Shown in pieces: positions 1-13,864 of a DNA stretch of 64,000 bases. The DNA comes from Apus apus. Its lineage: Eukaryota > Chordata > Aves > Apodiformes > Apodidae. The stretch is taken from NCBI RefSeq assembly GCF_020740795.1, contig NC_067287.1:33411501-33475500 (forward strand). The letters are read 5' to 3'. A model generated the notes under the pieces. The model saw nothing but the letters and a program-made list of their open reading frames with translations. It was not told the DNA's origin and did no database searches. A program made the position numbers and the translations under genes. Every line of letters begins with the position of its first letter. Within the stretch, counting starts at the first letter, position 1.

Positions 1-3000
1 GAGAAGCTCCCACTGATATTTCTAGAGAGCAAACCAGTGCTACTCAAAATGAGGCACTCTTTCATCTCCTTTCTGTCTCTCTCATGCAAAACAATGTGAA
101 AAATACTGGTATGTTCAGGCCAAAGACAAAACTCAGTCTGTACTCAACTGTGTTTAGGCATAGAGGGATAATAAGGGAAAATTTTTCCAAGAGAAAAATC
201 TATGTGAAAGAGCTGAGAATAAAGATGGAACACTCCTTCAGTTCGTCCTTGACTCCAGTTATTCTAGAGTATGATACAGCTAGTATCATGTTTTCTTTGA
301 AGTAATAATTTCTAGTTAATATAACTTCTGCCTACACTAGTAATAAGTGCAGTTATGACCTTTGGCCACTTTTTATCCATAGAGCTCCTTCTAACATAGA
401 AGATAAAGGAGGTGATGGACCAGAAACCCTAAAGTCATAATCATTTTTTTTAAAGGTAGACATAGCTTTTTTTGGCAATGTGTAAAACAACAACAAAAAA
501 TTTCTCCGAGAGTGATGAGAGTCTTTCTAGTGTCTTCAATAGGATTAGGATTTGTCTCTAGAAGAAAGACACATCAAAACATAAGATGTGACCTCATACT
601 GAAATACTTCACATTCTACTAAAAATTTTGTGTTTCTAAGGGAAATACTGGCCTCAGCAATTCTGTAGATGTTACCCAAGTGACAACAAAGCAGACAAGC
701 AGGGTCCAAGCAGTGAGAGCCCCAAAGTTACGCAGGGTGATATATCAACCTTGCTTTAGTGTAAAAGGCCAAGCTCAGAGCTGGCTCAGTTCACTAAATT
801 GCCATGGTTGGCACTGGCAAGCACAGATTTTACTTCTTACTAGGCAACAGCTTATATTACAGAGGTTTTACTGACTACTATCTATAGGAAGCTACTGCAG
901 ATTCCATCAGCAGAAGCTGACACAGAGCCAGTGTCCAGTATTACAGTTTGACAGCAGTCAAGGGACATTTGACACCTAATAACAAACAGCAATTTGCTCT
1001 TTGGAAGCTGATACATTTAAACTCGTGCATGCATCTGAGACATTTTATCTATTTGGAAGCAGAAGAGATATTTATGGCTCTTCAAAACAGTATTTTAAAT
1101 ATTCTAGCAATGCCATTTGCATTTCAGTCTAGATGACTACATTTGTGTTAAGAATACTAGCTGGTGATCCACAGTATTTCCTGTATCTATTTATTTAATT
1201 CAAATTAGCAGAGATCCCTTGCCTGCATGTGTTTGAGAAAGCAATTAAATATCAGACCTCATAATAAGAGCAGAAAAAATGGGATTGTTTCCTCAAAGAG
1301 TACTTCCTGCCACCAGGAAATTAAATGTTTCTTCTGGCAGACAGTAAAGTACACACAGAAATAAGAATTAATCCGTAGGCTTACGCTTACATGCTTTCTC
1401 AAAGTTAATTAAAAGAGAAGGTTGCCCAGGGTTCAATCATTGAGGCAATTCTAAGTCAGGAAATGATCTCAACTTACAAGATACGAAAAAACCAAAAATT
1501 TATTTTTTGAGCAGATTAGTATATATAATAGGCTCTTGTACTGTCTTTTGTCAAGTTCTTGAACTTTTTGAAAGTGTGACTCTTCGAAGCCCTGTATGAA
1601 CACAGACAGAGTGTACACTAGAAGAATACTTGATCAAAGATTAAAAAAAAAATAAAAATTTACAACCTATTGGATAATTAACAGAGAATCAGAACAGGGT
1701 CTGTCTGCTTAACAGCTGGACTTGCCTAGGTGTCAAAAACACGCAGTCTGAAGACATGGCCCCAGTTAATGTATTGACAGTTCAAGAACTGAACTACATA
1801 CATGCAGAAATTTCCCAAGTTTTCATGTGAGTGAACAAAAAATATTAACTCCATTACTTTAGGACTATCAGTGATGGGGAAATAAAATGATCTAATATAA
1901 TTTCTGGAGTGACACAAGTTTATCCATCATACTTTAATAGGCGACTTTGTCAAGATTCATTTTCAGATCTGTTCTATCTTTTTTCTTGTAACTTTAGCCC
2001 AAGGACGAAACTTAGAAGGACTGACAGTACAAACTCAGTAACAGATGCTAGTTAATTTAAGGGAAGGGTAAGAGGGTAAAGACTAGAAGATCTTTCTCTA
2101 ACAGTCATTTTAACCGTCTGCACTATTATACTCTTCAAATTAAATCTGAAACAACGTATTTATAGCTCTGTGCAATCCTATCTTTGCTGAAGATACATTA
2201 ATGCCTAGAGAAGTGGAGAACTAGCACCTCGATAGCTTGGATTATGCATCTTAGAAACTGGTGTTACATAAGGAATTCCCGTTCTGGGAATGAATCTAAT
2301 TAGCAAATGACGACTAACTAAATTCTAGAGACTCAAAATGGGATGTAACAGGTATTTTTAGCTCTTCTGAGAACAGGGTGACAAGAGGCACACTGCTAGA
2401 TTCTGTCATACAAATGCATCCAAAATATTCACAGTTCTGCTTCAGTTAAGATGTTTTGCAGATGAAAAGAAAGACACAAATACCAATTTCAAATATGCCT
2501 CTGTGACAATCCAAAAATCAGGTTTAGGAGAAGCATTTTAAATACATATATTAGTTCCACTGAATTCTAATAACCAATGACTAGAAGAGAGGAGAATACG
2601 GATGATGGGAAATCTGCATTAAAATTATTTTTAATACCATATATTGTAAAAAATCTAGTGTAAATTATCTAATGGATTGCCAATGATACTTGAGGGTATT
2701 TTTTTTTAATCATGTTCACATACTTTGGATACTCTATAATTAAGTACCATCCACACTGAGACACAAACAGTTCCTCACATTCAAACGTAAAACTAAGCAA
2801 GGAAAACCTTACAGGCTCTTTTGAAGATCACAGCCCTGGAATCAAGACTGAAATGTTACAAAAATAGCTTAAAAAAACTTGACTGGCATTACCTCATTAC
2901 AGAGTTGCATGGCTCAATCTGAGAAGTCTTGTTTTTGTGTAATGCTTACGCTCTAAAAACATCATAAAAGCTGCCAAGCATAAAACTAGTTAGTCTTCTT

Positions 3001-4261
3001 GGTAGGACAAACAATGTTTGCGATTCAGTAACAATAGGTTTATGCACGAAGTAGCAACATGAAATAGATTTGCTTTACTGCAATACACACTGTTGTTTTA
3101 TTCTGACCTTTAAAAATGTTTACATGAGGTCAACATAAAATTAACAGGCAGTAATCACCCTCTCCAACACAGTAAGTCTAATTAAGTAAGTAAGTAAAAA
3201 TGCTGCCCTATTCAAAACGGCATAGGTCAGTGCATACAAATTTAGGCACTCTAGTGGGTCACTGAATTGCTTGCTAGATGCAAAAATCACTTTGGAGCCA
3301 CTATTACAAGATGCTAGGGATAAGGAGAAAATCCTTCATATTTACTCCATGCTGGTCTGGCTGAGAGCCAACAAAAGGAAAAGAGCTCAGAACCGCAGGA
3401 CTAAATCCCCATTCATCTCACCCTTATAGTCACAGGACTGCTAATGCAGATAAAAGGACTAACAGAATTACATCAAGTTCCATGCACTCAATTACTAAAG
3501 GCTTCCAAACACCCTGTTTTTTAAAGAACCTTAAAGAGTTGCTAAATCAATTTCTTAACACACAGCATGGACATTCAGGCTACTAGTAAAGCATGGTGTG
3601 CTTATTGCCATGTAGCAGGGTATACTCCTTTCTTCTTTTGCACAAGAAACACAAAGAGCTGCCAGCCTTATTTTACAGAAGGAAAAACACAATCCACAAG
3701 ACTTCCAGTGTCTGGATCACAAAAAAAATACATGACGTATGCAATGTGGAAGAAAAAAAGTGAAAATGGCAGATGGTCGGTTCAAAACTGTTCAACACTT
3801 CAGTTCTACACTTAAAGCAAATACCAGCCCTTATGGGAAAGGCTAAAACAAGCAGGGAAGATAAATGTGAGTTTTTAACTGTTACACTGTTTACTTTTGT
3901 GAGCAATACAACACCAGTCATGTTTAACAAAGCAGACTAAGTAAAAGCCAAAAGGTTTAAATAGCTAAGAGAGAAGCCCTTCTGTTTCACATGCTTTGAT
4001 GGCTGCTCTCCCTACCATGACCTTGCTGCCTTGAATTAGGTTTTCAGAGAGGACTACTATCATTTAAGAGCTTAAGTGGTGACACAACATTTCCTAAAAT
4101 TATCAGAAAACAAAGGGTCTTCTTATTTTTGTCCCTGAAGTGTCTACATGAAAGGTATTTCAAAAAGTCAGGTAGTGAAGTATTAGTCAAGCTTTACTTC
4201 TTGACATCTTATCAGTATATCAAAATATCAGCTGAATCACATGCACCAATATCATCACACC
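1..4261. other. Non-coding AT-rich sequence, nothing recognised
   Basis: Only short chance open frames (up to 85 codons) occur here. No splice-consistent coding exon, RNA gene or repeat family was recognised. A short TAAG tetranucleotide run lies at about 3,182-3,197. Confidence 0.6.
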
Positions 4262-4284
4262 CATCTATGATTCTATGATCTAGA
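4262..4284 (+). mobile_element. Possible CR1 terminal repeat remnant
   Basis: CTATGATTCTATGATCTAG matches the 8-bp terminal repeat (ATTCTATG) of CR1. The sequence upstream does not show a clear CR1 3' UTR, so this could be chance. Confidence 0.35.
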
Positions 4285-5289
4285 TACATGTTTTGGAATT
4301 TTAGTCCTAACTGACCATGCTTCTAATTTATAAATGGTACCTAATATGGTCTTCCCAGGTACAGTATACAGTAAATACATCCATGGTTAAATTTAGTGCA
4401 TTCCAGATACATGGTTCAAGATAGGAAATGGCGGGAAAGTCGTCACAAAGTATTCCTGCTGTCCACACCCTCCATGCTCCCTTTAAGCCAGTGCACTTCA
4501 ATAGAAGTGTTGGCACACCATATAACAGGAGAAGCAGCAGGGCCAGAGTTGGAAGACAGAACACCTTAAACCTGTACAAGCCTTAAATGCTTTAAAATTG
4601 AAGACTCAGGGAAGTCAAATGCTGGTTACAGTAACCTTTCCTGATGCTCACAGCCCTCCCACATTGAGCCCATTATCTTACCCCTTCTCATTTTTGACAG
4701 AACAACTAGTATAATTAAAAGCCTGAATGGATCCAGGATTTAAAAAATAGTCCTCTTTCTTGATGTGTTTCTTTCACCCCAAATTAATTCAGACAGTCCT
4801 CTTGCAAAGTTTTCAAAAAAACCCCAAACTTCTGGTAGACCAGAAGCAAGTGAAACTGTAATCACAAAACTTCTAAGACAGCTTTGGTATGAGAAAGGCA
4901 TCTCATGGAAGTAAACAAAACACGTAAGAGAAAAGACCTGCATGCTGGCTTCATCACCCTGCACAGCCAGTGACATTTCCCACAGATGTCACTACTTAAT
5001 ATCAATAGAAAGTAATAACACAGGGTAAACAAAAGATCATCTACATATGTCATTTTGCATGGGTCATACATCAGGTGACAATGCTTCAAGTATCAGTGCA
5101 ATGGCAAAATAATAGCACTAAACAGAGAAGAAAAGAAGTCTTTAACTCCAATGAACATTAATGACACCTGCAGGATTTGTCAAGGATCTTCAGCTGCCAG
5201 CAGTCTGAAAAAATCAAGATTCTAAATACGAATTTAGAATTCTTACTTGAGAATTCATAAAGTAAATATACTGGTGTTCAGCAATGCTT

Positions 5290-5785
5290 AAAAGCTTACA
5301 GACAGCAAAGTGTATGCAAGAGCCCTAAAAGCATTCCCCCTGCAGCAGGCTTGTCTGCCTGGGCTCAGGGCCAAGCTAGTGCAGCTGCAGGCTGTTCCCC
5401 TTCTTCCACTGACCATGCAAAGTGGCTCACAGCCAGCAACACAGCCATGGTCAAACCCCCTTCCTGTGGGAGCTGCTTTTAAGCTGAGGCTCTACCATTT
5501 GCCCCCTAACTAAGCTACACCTCCTGCTGTGATGCAGTCCAGCCTGTGCCTGATCACAGTCTCTATTGATCCAGCCCATATGTGGGCTGATATGCTGGTC
5601 TGGGCTCAGCTTGTCTCTGTGTCCCAGCCTAGCCACCCTAGTGCTATGTCTGACCCTGGTTCCCATCACTGGACCTGCCTTGCTTACTTCACTCAGGTAC
5701 TGCTGCCTGCATTACTGTGCTCAGCTCCTGGCTCACCTTCTTTTGTGGAGCAGCCAGACCTGACTGCTCCATGACTGTCTAACCT
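5290..5785. other. GC-richer island of unknown origin
   Basis: About 490 bp are clearly richer in C and G than the AT-rich surroundings, but without CpG enrichment. CTGGGCTCAG recurs at about 5,359 and 5,600. Open frames of 65-81 codons on both strands have no recognisable domain. Past the edge, GAGAAG|GTAAGT at about 5,818 is a consensus splice donor by sequence. This may be an old unclassified repeat or a non-coding exon. Confidence 0.3.
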
Positions 5786-8700
5786 TATGTTTCCTCTCAA
5801 AAATTCATGAGAGAAGGTAAGTGATAGAGCTTGATCTATAACTGTCTAATTACAAGTGAAATAACTCTCATCCAGCTAGCTTCAGAAAGCAAAACTAAGA
5901 AAGTATAGAACAAAACACTTTTTAGGTCGATCTGACATTTGTTGCAAGCAACTCTTTCTTATGAAAACTATAATCTGTGGTCACATATTTCAAAATGGAA
6001 AAGAAAACATCCATCATCATTGAAATGACTGCTAACATAACAGGAAAACTTAGTTGTTACCAGAAGGTGGCATAACTGGCTACAGTGGATACATATGGAT
6101 AAACTTTTGACTCAACTGTGATGGAACAAGAGGATAGAAAGCCAAACAGTGCAGCTTAGAGGGATTCTTTCCAACAGCTACAGACTTCATAAACATCAAA
6201 ATAACTTGATAATGGTGAAGATTTAAAACTGTACAATAAGTAGCAGACAAATCTAGATAGCCACTAGGGGAAAAGTATTGTTCCTCTTGTAGTTTTACCA
6301 CTTTTTCAAAGTTACGCAAGTCATGTAGCCCTGCCTCAAGCTAGTCTGTCAAGTGACAGGCCTGCACACACTGCTTCAGTTTGCTGGTTTAAAGCCTTTA
6401 GAATGGGACCACTTATGGTACATGGCCAAAGTTCTAACAGAAAAGGAAAATCAAGAGTTTCCATGGGGTTACATTCCACAGAACCTCTATTCTGCTATCA
6501 AGTTGTTTTTAACACACAAAAAGCGGAAGAATAAAGCCATCTAGTACTAGGCCTGACACAAAACTTAAAAAAATGCCAACTGTAATTGGAGTCAGGGAGT
6601 AAAAAAGAAGCTTATGACTTCAATATGTAAGGAATTTACCTTCCACTAAGTATCATTTCATGCATATCATTAATCTGAGGAAAGCCTGATCTCTCTGCAT
6701 CACAGAAGAAACCACATATATTTAGAACCACACTATCTACTCAGTCAAATAATTAATGGGGTAAATGGAGACATATGACTAGACAAGAACTGTTCTAATG
6801 TACTGGTAGTAGGATATTGTTCTAACAAAGTCTCATTTCTGTAAACTACACTGGCAGCCAGCAATGCTGGATACATATACCAGCAGGAACCTATAAAGAA
6901 AGGAATGCCACAGCTGTAACTTGTTCATCCAATAAATGCAACTGGGACCAAAACACAGCTGACCCTGAGCTTTTGCAGAGTCTGAATGTGTCATCATATT
7001 AGCAGGACAGATACAGAAAACCATCCACACCAAGTCTCTTGCTAAAGCTAAGGTAGGAAACTTGAAAAATAAATTGTCAACTCTTAATCCAATGGTTCTG
7101 TCAGTACAAAGGGCAATGGTCTGTAAATATGGGCTAAGTTCACAAGCTCTATCTAGCATCTCTTATTTGCCTCTCACAGAGGAAGAACACTGGCTTAGAG
7201 AGACCACAGGCCTGCAACAGATGCATTCTAAGTCCTTCACAGGTCATCTTCATAACTATGTTCAATCTCAGAGAACAGACAAATTATCACCTGCACAACT
7301 TCTCACCGTTATACCTTCATCTGAGACCCCCACTACTAAAATTCTATGAAACTAGAAAGTAACAGAACAATAGCTAGAGAGCTACTGCAGCACTGTGTTT
7401 TTATGGCCCTTTTAGTCTTTATTGCTTTAAGTTTTTCCTACATTTTAGTCTACGCAGATTGTCTGTGTTCCACCAAAAGACTACCAAAAATATACGCACA
7501 CATTCCCATGCATACACCAAACAAACAAACTCACAGAACTTCCTTGGTTGAAAAAGGATGAGAGATAATAGAGACATAATACAAAGAAAGAGTGAAAATA
7601 AGAAAACTTGAAAGCTCAGCCCAGTTTTAATTTGGCTAGAAATGAAAATGGTTTTGACAAATTACACAGAAGCAGCTTACATACTGCTTTACTCCAGATA
7701 AAACAGGCTGAAGAATGATAAGATTTCAGTCACATTTTCAGGCTTAGTATGCCTTCACACAGAACTAAATGAATCTGCAAGTTCAATACTCAAAGGTTTA
7801 TCTTCCTAAACAGCAAGATAAATTTACTTATTCTTAGTTCTTCCTCATCTTTTCACTATTATGCATCTACACCCTCAGTGTTGTATCCACAAGAATTTTA
7901 TGAGAAATACCAACCAAAATAGCACTAGTCTTGTCATTTATGGAGATACGTACAGCCTTCTAGGCACCAAAACAAAGATGCCTGCATCTTTATCTGAAAA
8001 GATTTAGACTAAGCTTTAAGTAACAATATACCTTTAGATATTTTAGAGTTCCTTCTTAAAAAAGATGACTTTTTTTAATAGAAAGTAGTCAAAACTACAC
8101 AGGCTTTTCCAAGGGCTCATTTTACTTAGTTTTACTTCCTCAAGATGAGAAAGAGAAAAAGAACACGGAAAATAATTTTTCAAGTTTTGATGACATCTGA
8201 AGAATTCACTTTAATCCTCCCATCTTTACCTCAAAAAATATGTAAAATAAGTACATCAGCTTCTCAAATAACATCATTTTAGAATATTTCTATTTATACC
8301 AGTACACACACACAACACAAATCTGTGGAAACATCTCACTTTGTTGAGATACGACCACTGGAACAAAACCTTTAGCACCTCTTCCCAAGCATTTAGCACA
8401 AATTTTTCATCTCCTTACCAGGATACCAGCTGATAGAAAGAAACACTTCTCTGTTTTTTCTTCTTCTTCCTCTGCCTAACGCAGCCATTCCACAACTCCT
8501 CATGCAACAGTGATTAGTGCCTTTATTTAAGAGTTAATTTGCTGTGAGGGGCAATTTTCAGTGAGATGGAAAACACCTGAATAGGAGGAACAGCTGTGGG
8601 GCTGATGGCAGAACAAAAGGTTCTGGTCTCCCTGCACGCAATCAGGATTCAAATGAAAATATTCCAGGAACTGTGTGCTGTATTGGGAAAACTATGAAGT

Positions 8701-9566
8701 CCTGGTGTGAGGTATGGCTTAGTGTGTCATGATGCTCCCTCACCTTGTTTCCAGGTAGCTTTTTCCATCTTCAGCCTCTTATCTAGGAGCTACACTTTGT
8801 TGAAGAAGGAGAGAGTAGGGAAAGAACTCCTCTGTCTGGCTTACTCAAGTGCTGTCTTCCCCTTCTCTCAGCATTTTATTTTTTCCATCTGTGATAAAAC
8901 TATGGGGGGAAAAAAGAAGTGGTGGTAGACTGAGTCAAATTATTTCCACATGTTCAAGAGAAAATGCAAAACTTAAAACTGAAATTATGAGAACCATCTT
9001 GGAAAACCAAGAAAACTGTTCTCTGTTGTTGGAAAAACAAATAGTGAACCTCACCTGACCTCAATAGCATAACATTGCAGTCAAGATTTGTTTCTCTGAC
9101 ACACTGAATTTTGAACATATTTTAAGTTGATTTTGGAAAGTTCCTAACAAAAAACCAAATCGAGTTCTCTTGCATATGGTTCAGACAAAATATGGCTTAC
9201 TTTGACACAGGCAGTAGAGGTAACCTTGAAATTCTCAGCAATCCTGAACATGAAGGAAATAGTACTCATAATTTTGATCTTAGAATTCTCAGATTTTATT
9301 TCTGTCTTTTCACAAATTAAAACTACACAATAATCTAAATACAATGCAAAAAATATATATTTGACCAACTTAGATGTCTTCAGATGTTTATATTTAGTTT
9401 TAATATATAAATCTAAGAATTACCACATTATATGTATTTTTATTTAATTATTTTGTCACATCAGTACCATCCTTTGTAAATCTAAGTGGTCTGCATCCTC
9501 TGATGAGGAAAAAATAGTGATAAAATACTACTCACAGCCAAAAGTCTTGGTTGCCAACTTTCATTT

Positions 9567-9585
9567 AAAAAAAAAAAAAAAAAAA
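9567..9585 (+). repeat. Homopolymer A19
   Basis: Nineteen consecutive A residues in AT-rich unique sequence. No retrocopy body was recognised upstream. Confidence 0.95.
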
Positions 9586-11419
9586 GGATAATTAAATACT
9601 ATAATTCTGAGATTCCAAGAACAATTTTATTGTTTAATACTTAATTTATTCCACCTTGAGTAATTACATCTCCATTCCCTGAAGCTAAATGCAAATCTAA
9701 GAAACCTGCATTAATTCTCAGGTGCTGTTAAAAAACCCAAACATACAGGAATTCCATTGTATTTAAGTCTCAGTCTGTCAAAATGCCATAATAAATTCTG
9801 ATTCACTAATTAATTTCTTATTACTCTGATTGTCTTCTGCATTTCTTTGCACTAATGCTATACACATTTTCTAATGTATCTGCTTTTAAACTATGCAAAG
9901 TAGGAAGACTTGGAGAAACAGATTGGATTTAGCAATTCTACATTATCAATACAATCTCTTCCTTCAAGAAACTAGCATATAGATGAGAAACCAGCTTACC
10001 AGCCTATTTTAAAGTGAAAATGGTAATATTTAAAGACTTCCAGAGAAACAGAGGTATAAAAGGTTTAGTGAGTAAATACTTATTCAGCAGAGATTTGAGA
10101 AATTAATCTGTAAGTGAATCCTTGTATGTGTTCTCTTTTCATTACAGGAAAGCAATATCCCGGCTGCCAATCATTTCCTGGCATTTTCAGTGGTGAAGGG
10201 CACCTTATCACATATTGCCCCAATATTTTAGGAAGAGGATAATGCAACCTGTTAAATTAAATAAAAACAACACCAACAAAACAACTCAATTTTCTATTGT
10301 AATCCACCCTCCTGAGAACCCCAGACCAAGGTTTTGCTTTTGGGCATTGTTGATTGGACAAATCCAGAAATGGAATAATATGGTTATCTAAGCAGTAACT
10401 TGGAGTATTACTTTGATATTTCAGGAATGAATTATTTGTGTATATAGGTCTAATCTGGGAATTCAGTGAAGTGAGAAAGGAAAAAGAATAAATGTCAGCT
10501 TTTCACTAACCCAATTGTTTTTTCAGAAACTCCACCAAACTAGTTTTCTCAATACCATGTTGTAATGACCTAAATTCACATAACAGCAATACCTCAAAAA
10601 CCCTCACCATAATGTTAACTTTTGAGTATTTATAGCTACCCACTCTTTATATCACAGGAAAATTATGCAGGGTCTCATACTCTGGAGAACAGAGATCACA
10701 GTGTTAGGAAACTCAATAGTCACTTTGTTATAACGCAGTAGCTTCAACAAATAATAAAACATAAGCCTCAAAAAGGCAAAGAATCCAGTGTTTGAAAACT
10801 TTTATTTTAGAATAATTATACAACTAAAAGGTAATGTCACACTGGCAACTCTTTTTTCTTATTGGCTTCAGGCACAATCATAATTTCTGTATAATTCTTA
10901 ATAGAAATCTGTGCCAAAATGACTGCTTGAAACCCAACACAGCTTTTCTTCCCAGCCCTTAACTGAGCTTATAAAATGCAACAGGTGTTACAGTAATTGT
11001 ACATATTCCTTCCCCCCTGAGGTAGCTATGTGCCGCAAAGAAATTGAAACCCTCTTGCCTGCATTTTTCCAAGCATATTAGAGGAGGCTTTACTGAGTAC
11101 ATATCCATTAGAAATAATAACACTAATTTGCTTCCATTGACCACAGCTGCTTTCTGTCTACTTCACATTAAACTGTAATTGTCCCTGTGATGTCTCTTCA
11201 GTGAAACCTCTGCTCACCATACCTCTAGCATTAAAATTTCAAATAGATTTGGGGAAATTACAACATAACTATTCCAAAGATTAGCAGGTGGTTAAAATGT
11301 CTAAGACAGGATATTACATTTTATGTTATCAGTCACATAGATAATCTAAAAGAACAAATTCAGGCAACTGGATACCCCATAATAACAGATATGTGCTCTT
11401 ACAGACCCTAGAAATGTTA

Positions 11420-11443
11420 AAAACAAACAAACAAACAAAAACC
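11420..11443 (+). repeat. (AAAC)n simple repeat
   Basis: AAACAAACAAACAAAC tetranucleotide repeat. Confidence 0.85.
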
Positions 11444-12684
11444 AACCCACCAATTCAGGAAATGAGTAAACATCTTGATTCTTGCTCATGCTTTGTCAGT
11501 TTCAAACAATCTGAATAGAAAGGGAGTGTTTGTGATTACACTCAGCAGCACATTGAAATACTTGAAGTTTACTTTTGTTTCCATCCAGATGACTGCCAAA
11601 ATGTACTGTGATTGTGTACACTTAAAAAAAATAGTTTCTTCATTTGCCAGTATAGTTGCTATATGTTGTCCCCCCAGAATTATAGCTCATCTCTCATAAA
11701 AATATAAATGCATATTAGTGGTGAAGGAGAACAACTACGTTCCTGATACCTGAAAGCTACAAGAGATGTTGTTGCAAACTTGCTGCCACCTTATCCTCAT
11801 GCTTTTCAGACAAAGGGAAATATGTATATCCTTAGCTGGTATGAATTATCAAACGTAAAGGAGAGGATGACATTATAATAATTCATGTCAGCCTTTACTG
11901 TTGTCTCTATAGGATCCTTATCACTAACTTTGTGATTACTAAGTTATGATTGCTCTTTAAAGTTGAAGTATGTTCAATGAAGTATTATTACTGGTATTTA
12001 GGAAAAAAAAATCATACCTACAACCCCAGATATAGCTCTTACAGTAACAAAGCACAAGCCAAACATGCATAAAAATAAACAATGCTTAAGCTTTCTGAAT
12101 ACAGTTAGAGCTCATTTGCAGCATACACGTTCTAAAATGATATATTCTTAGCTCTGCTAAAATATTCCTATTACATGAAACAAGAAGACTCCAGATATTG
12201 GTATATTTACTTTAAAATTCAAGAGGCTGAGAAGCTTTGAATCCCAATTCTCCATCCTATGGCCAGCTACAGGCTGATAATTTACACATTAACCTCAGTT
12301 TGACTTGTTATGCTGACAGCAATGTGCAAACATGATTTATGATGAAAAGAAACTTGAATCTATTAGAACTAAAATCCTAAGTCAAGTACATCACACTGTG
12401 GGCTAAAAAAGAGAAAGCTCTTTCCCACTATATTTTCATTTCTCTCCGGATCAAACCTTTCTGGCCACCAACTGGCCACCCACAAAGATCATAAAGGATT
12501 GTGTCAGCCTAAATCTTAATGCAAGTTGAAGAGAGAAAATAGGATATTTCATGTTGGCTTCTGCATAAGGGCAAATTTAACTCAGAATGTAGGATTTTTT
12601 GTAGGACTCCATTTGTTTCATGCTATTAATTTCTCCTGTTGTCAGAAGGATTACGGAACAAATTTTGTCAAGGGGATAGCATAA

Positions 12685-12735
12685 ATGCTTTCCTGAGGTC
12701 CCTTCCAAGCTTATTTTTCTACACTCCTAGAATTT
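12685..12735 (+). mobile_element. Possible CR1 3' tail remnant
   Basis: TGAGGTCCCTTCCAAGCTTA followed by TTTTTCTACACTCCTAGAA resembles the last 50 bases of CR1 3' UTRs in plus orientation. It is short and diverged. Confidence 0.45.
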
Positions 12736-13354
12736 TTGAAAGATGCTAACATTTTCATACTGTAGCTGGAATCTGAACCAGAGTACTGCTTCACTACTCT
12801 GAATGGCTGAAGTGGTGACTGAATGCCAGGGCATCAAAGCTGACCATTCAACTCCGTGACATACAACAGAGGAAATGTTCCATCCAAATCTCCTGCATCC
12901 AAACTAGAATTCTTGAAAATCTTGGCATTGTTTCCTTCCTCAGACAATCCTGATAGTACTAGAAAATCACAAAAGTCCAAAGAACCACACAACAATAGGA
13001 TTAGTAGTATACTTTGCACACTGCACGGTGAGTAAAGAAAACAGGACACAGTAAAAGCGAAGTTCCAGTATTTATGTTCTTAGGCACAGAAAAAGGAGAG
13101 GGAAATGAACTTCCAGGATTCCTCGGGTAACTTTGTCAAATCACTCAAGCTTAAAATGCTGATTTTATTAGAGGCATTCAAACTCCAAACCTGGAGGTAT
13201 GAGAGATATCTTAATTTGAGAAACAGTGCTAATTAGTCCTATCGCGATACTACAATAATACCACTGTATAATTTCCAGGACCCTGGCTACTATTTCTAAT
13301 GGCTTAATGTTGCATCTTTCTACAGGACTGCATTGGGTAATGTAAACAGATCCT

Positions 13355-13860
13355 TTACAGTCTAATTCTGCAGTACTGTATCCAGTTCTGGGGCCCCCAA
13401 TGCAAGGAGGACATTTAGCTGCTGGATTTAGTCCAGAGGAGGCCACGAAGATGATCTGAGGCCTGGATCACCTTTCCTATGGATGCAGGCTGAGAGAGTT
13501 TGGGTTGTCCAGCCTGGTGAAGAGACGGCTCCAGAGAGACTTCATGGCAGCCTTCCAGTACCTGAAGGGGCTACAGGAAAGCTGGGGGGGACATGTAGTG
13601 ATAAGACAAGGGGAAATGGTTGAGTGTAGGTTTAGATTGGATATTAGGAAGAAATTCTTTATTGTGAGGGTAGAGAGGTACTAGCAAAGGTTGTCCAGGG
13701 AAGTTGTGGATGCCCTATTCCTGGAAGTGTTGAAGGCCAGGTTGGATGGGGCTTGGCGAAACCTGGTCAAGTGGAAGGTATTTTTGACCATGCAGGGGGG
13801 TTAGAACTAAATGATCTTTAAAGTCCCTTCCAACCCAAACCGTTCTATGCTTCTAAGATA
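13355..13860 (+). mobile_element. CR1 LINE 3'-end fragment
   Basis: The fragment begins near the end of the RT frame (TACTGTATCCAGTTCTGGGG) and continues through the typical CR1 block CTTCCAGTACCTGAAGGGG. It then carries the 3' UTR (AGGAAGAAATTCTTTATTGTG, AAAGTCCCTTCCAACCCAAA) and ends in a degenerate TTCTATGCTTCTAAGAT tail. The orientation is plus, and the fragment is about 500 bp long with many point changes, so it is an old insertion. Confidence 0.93.
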
Positions 13861-13864
13861 GTTC

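Larger units (their letters stand above)
5790..12680. other. Non-coding AT-rich sequence
   Basis: Chance open frames only; the largest, 6,833-7,159 on minus and 7,062-7,349 on plus, partly overlap each other and have no domain. No gene was recognised. Confidence 0.6.
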
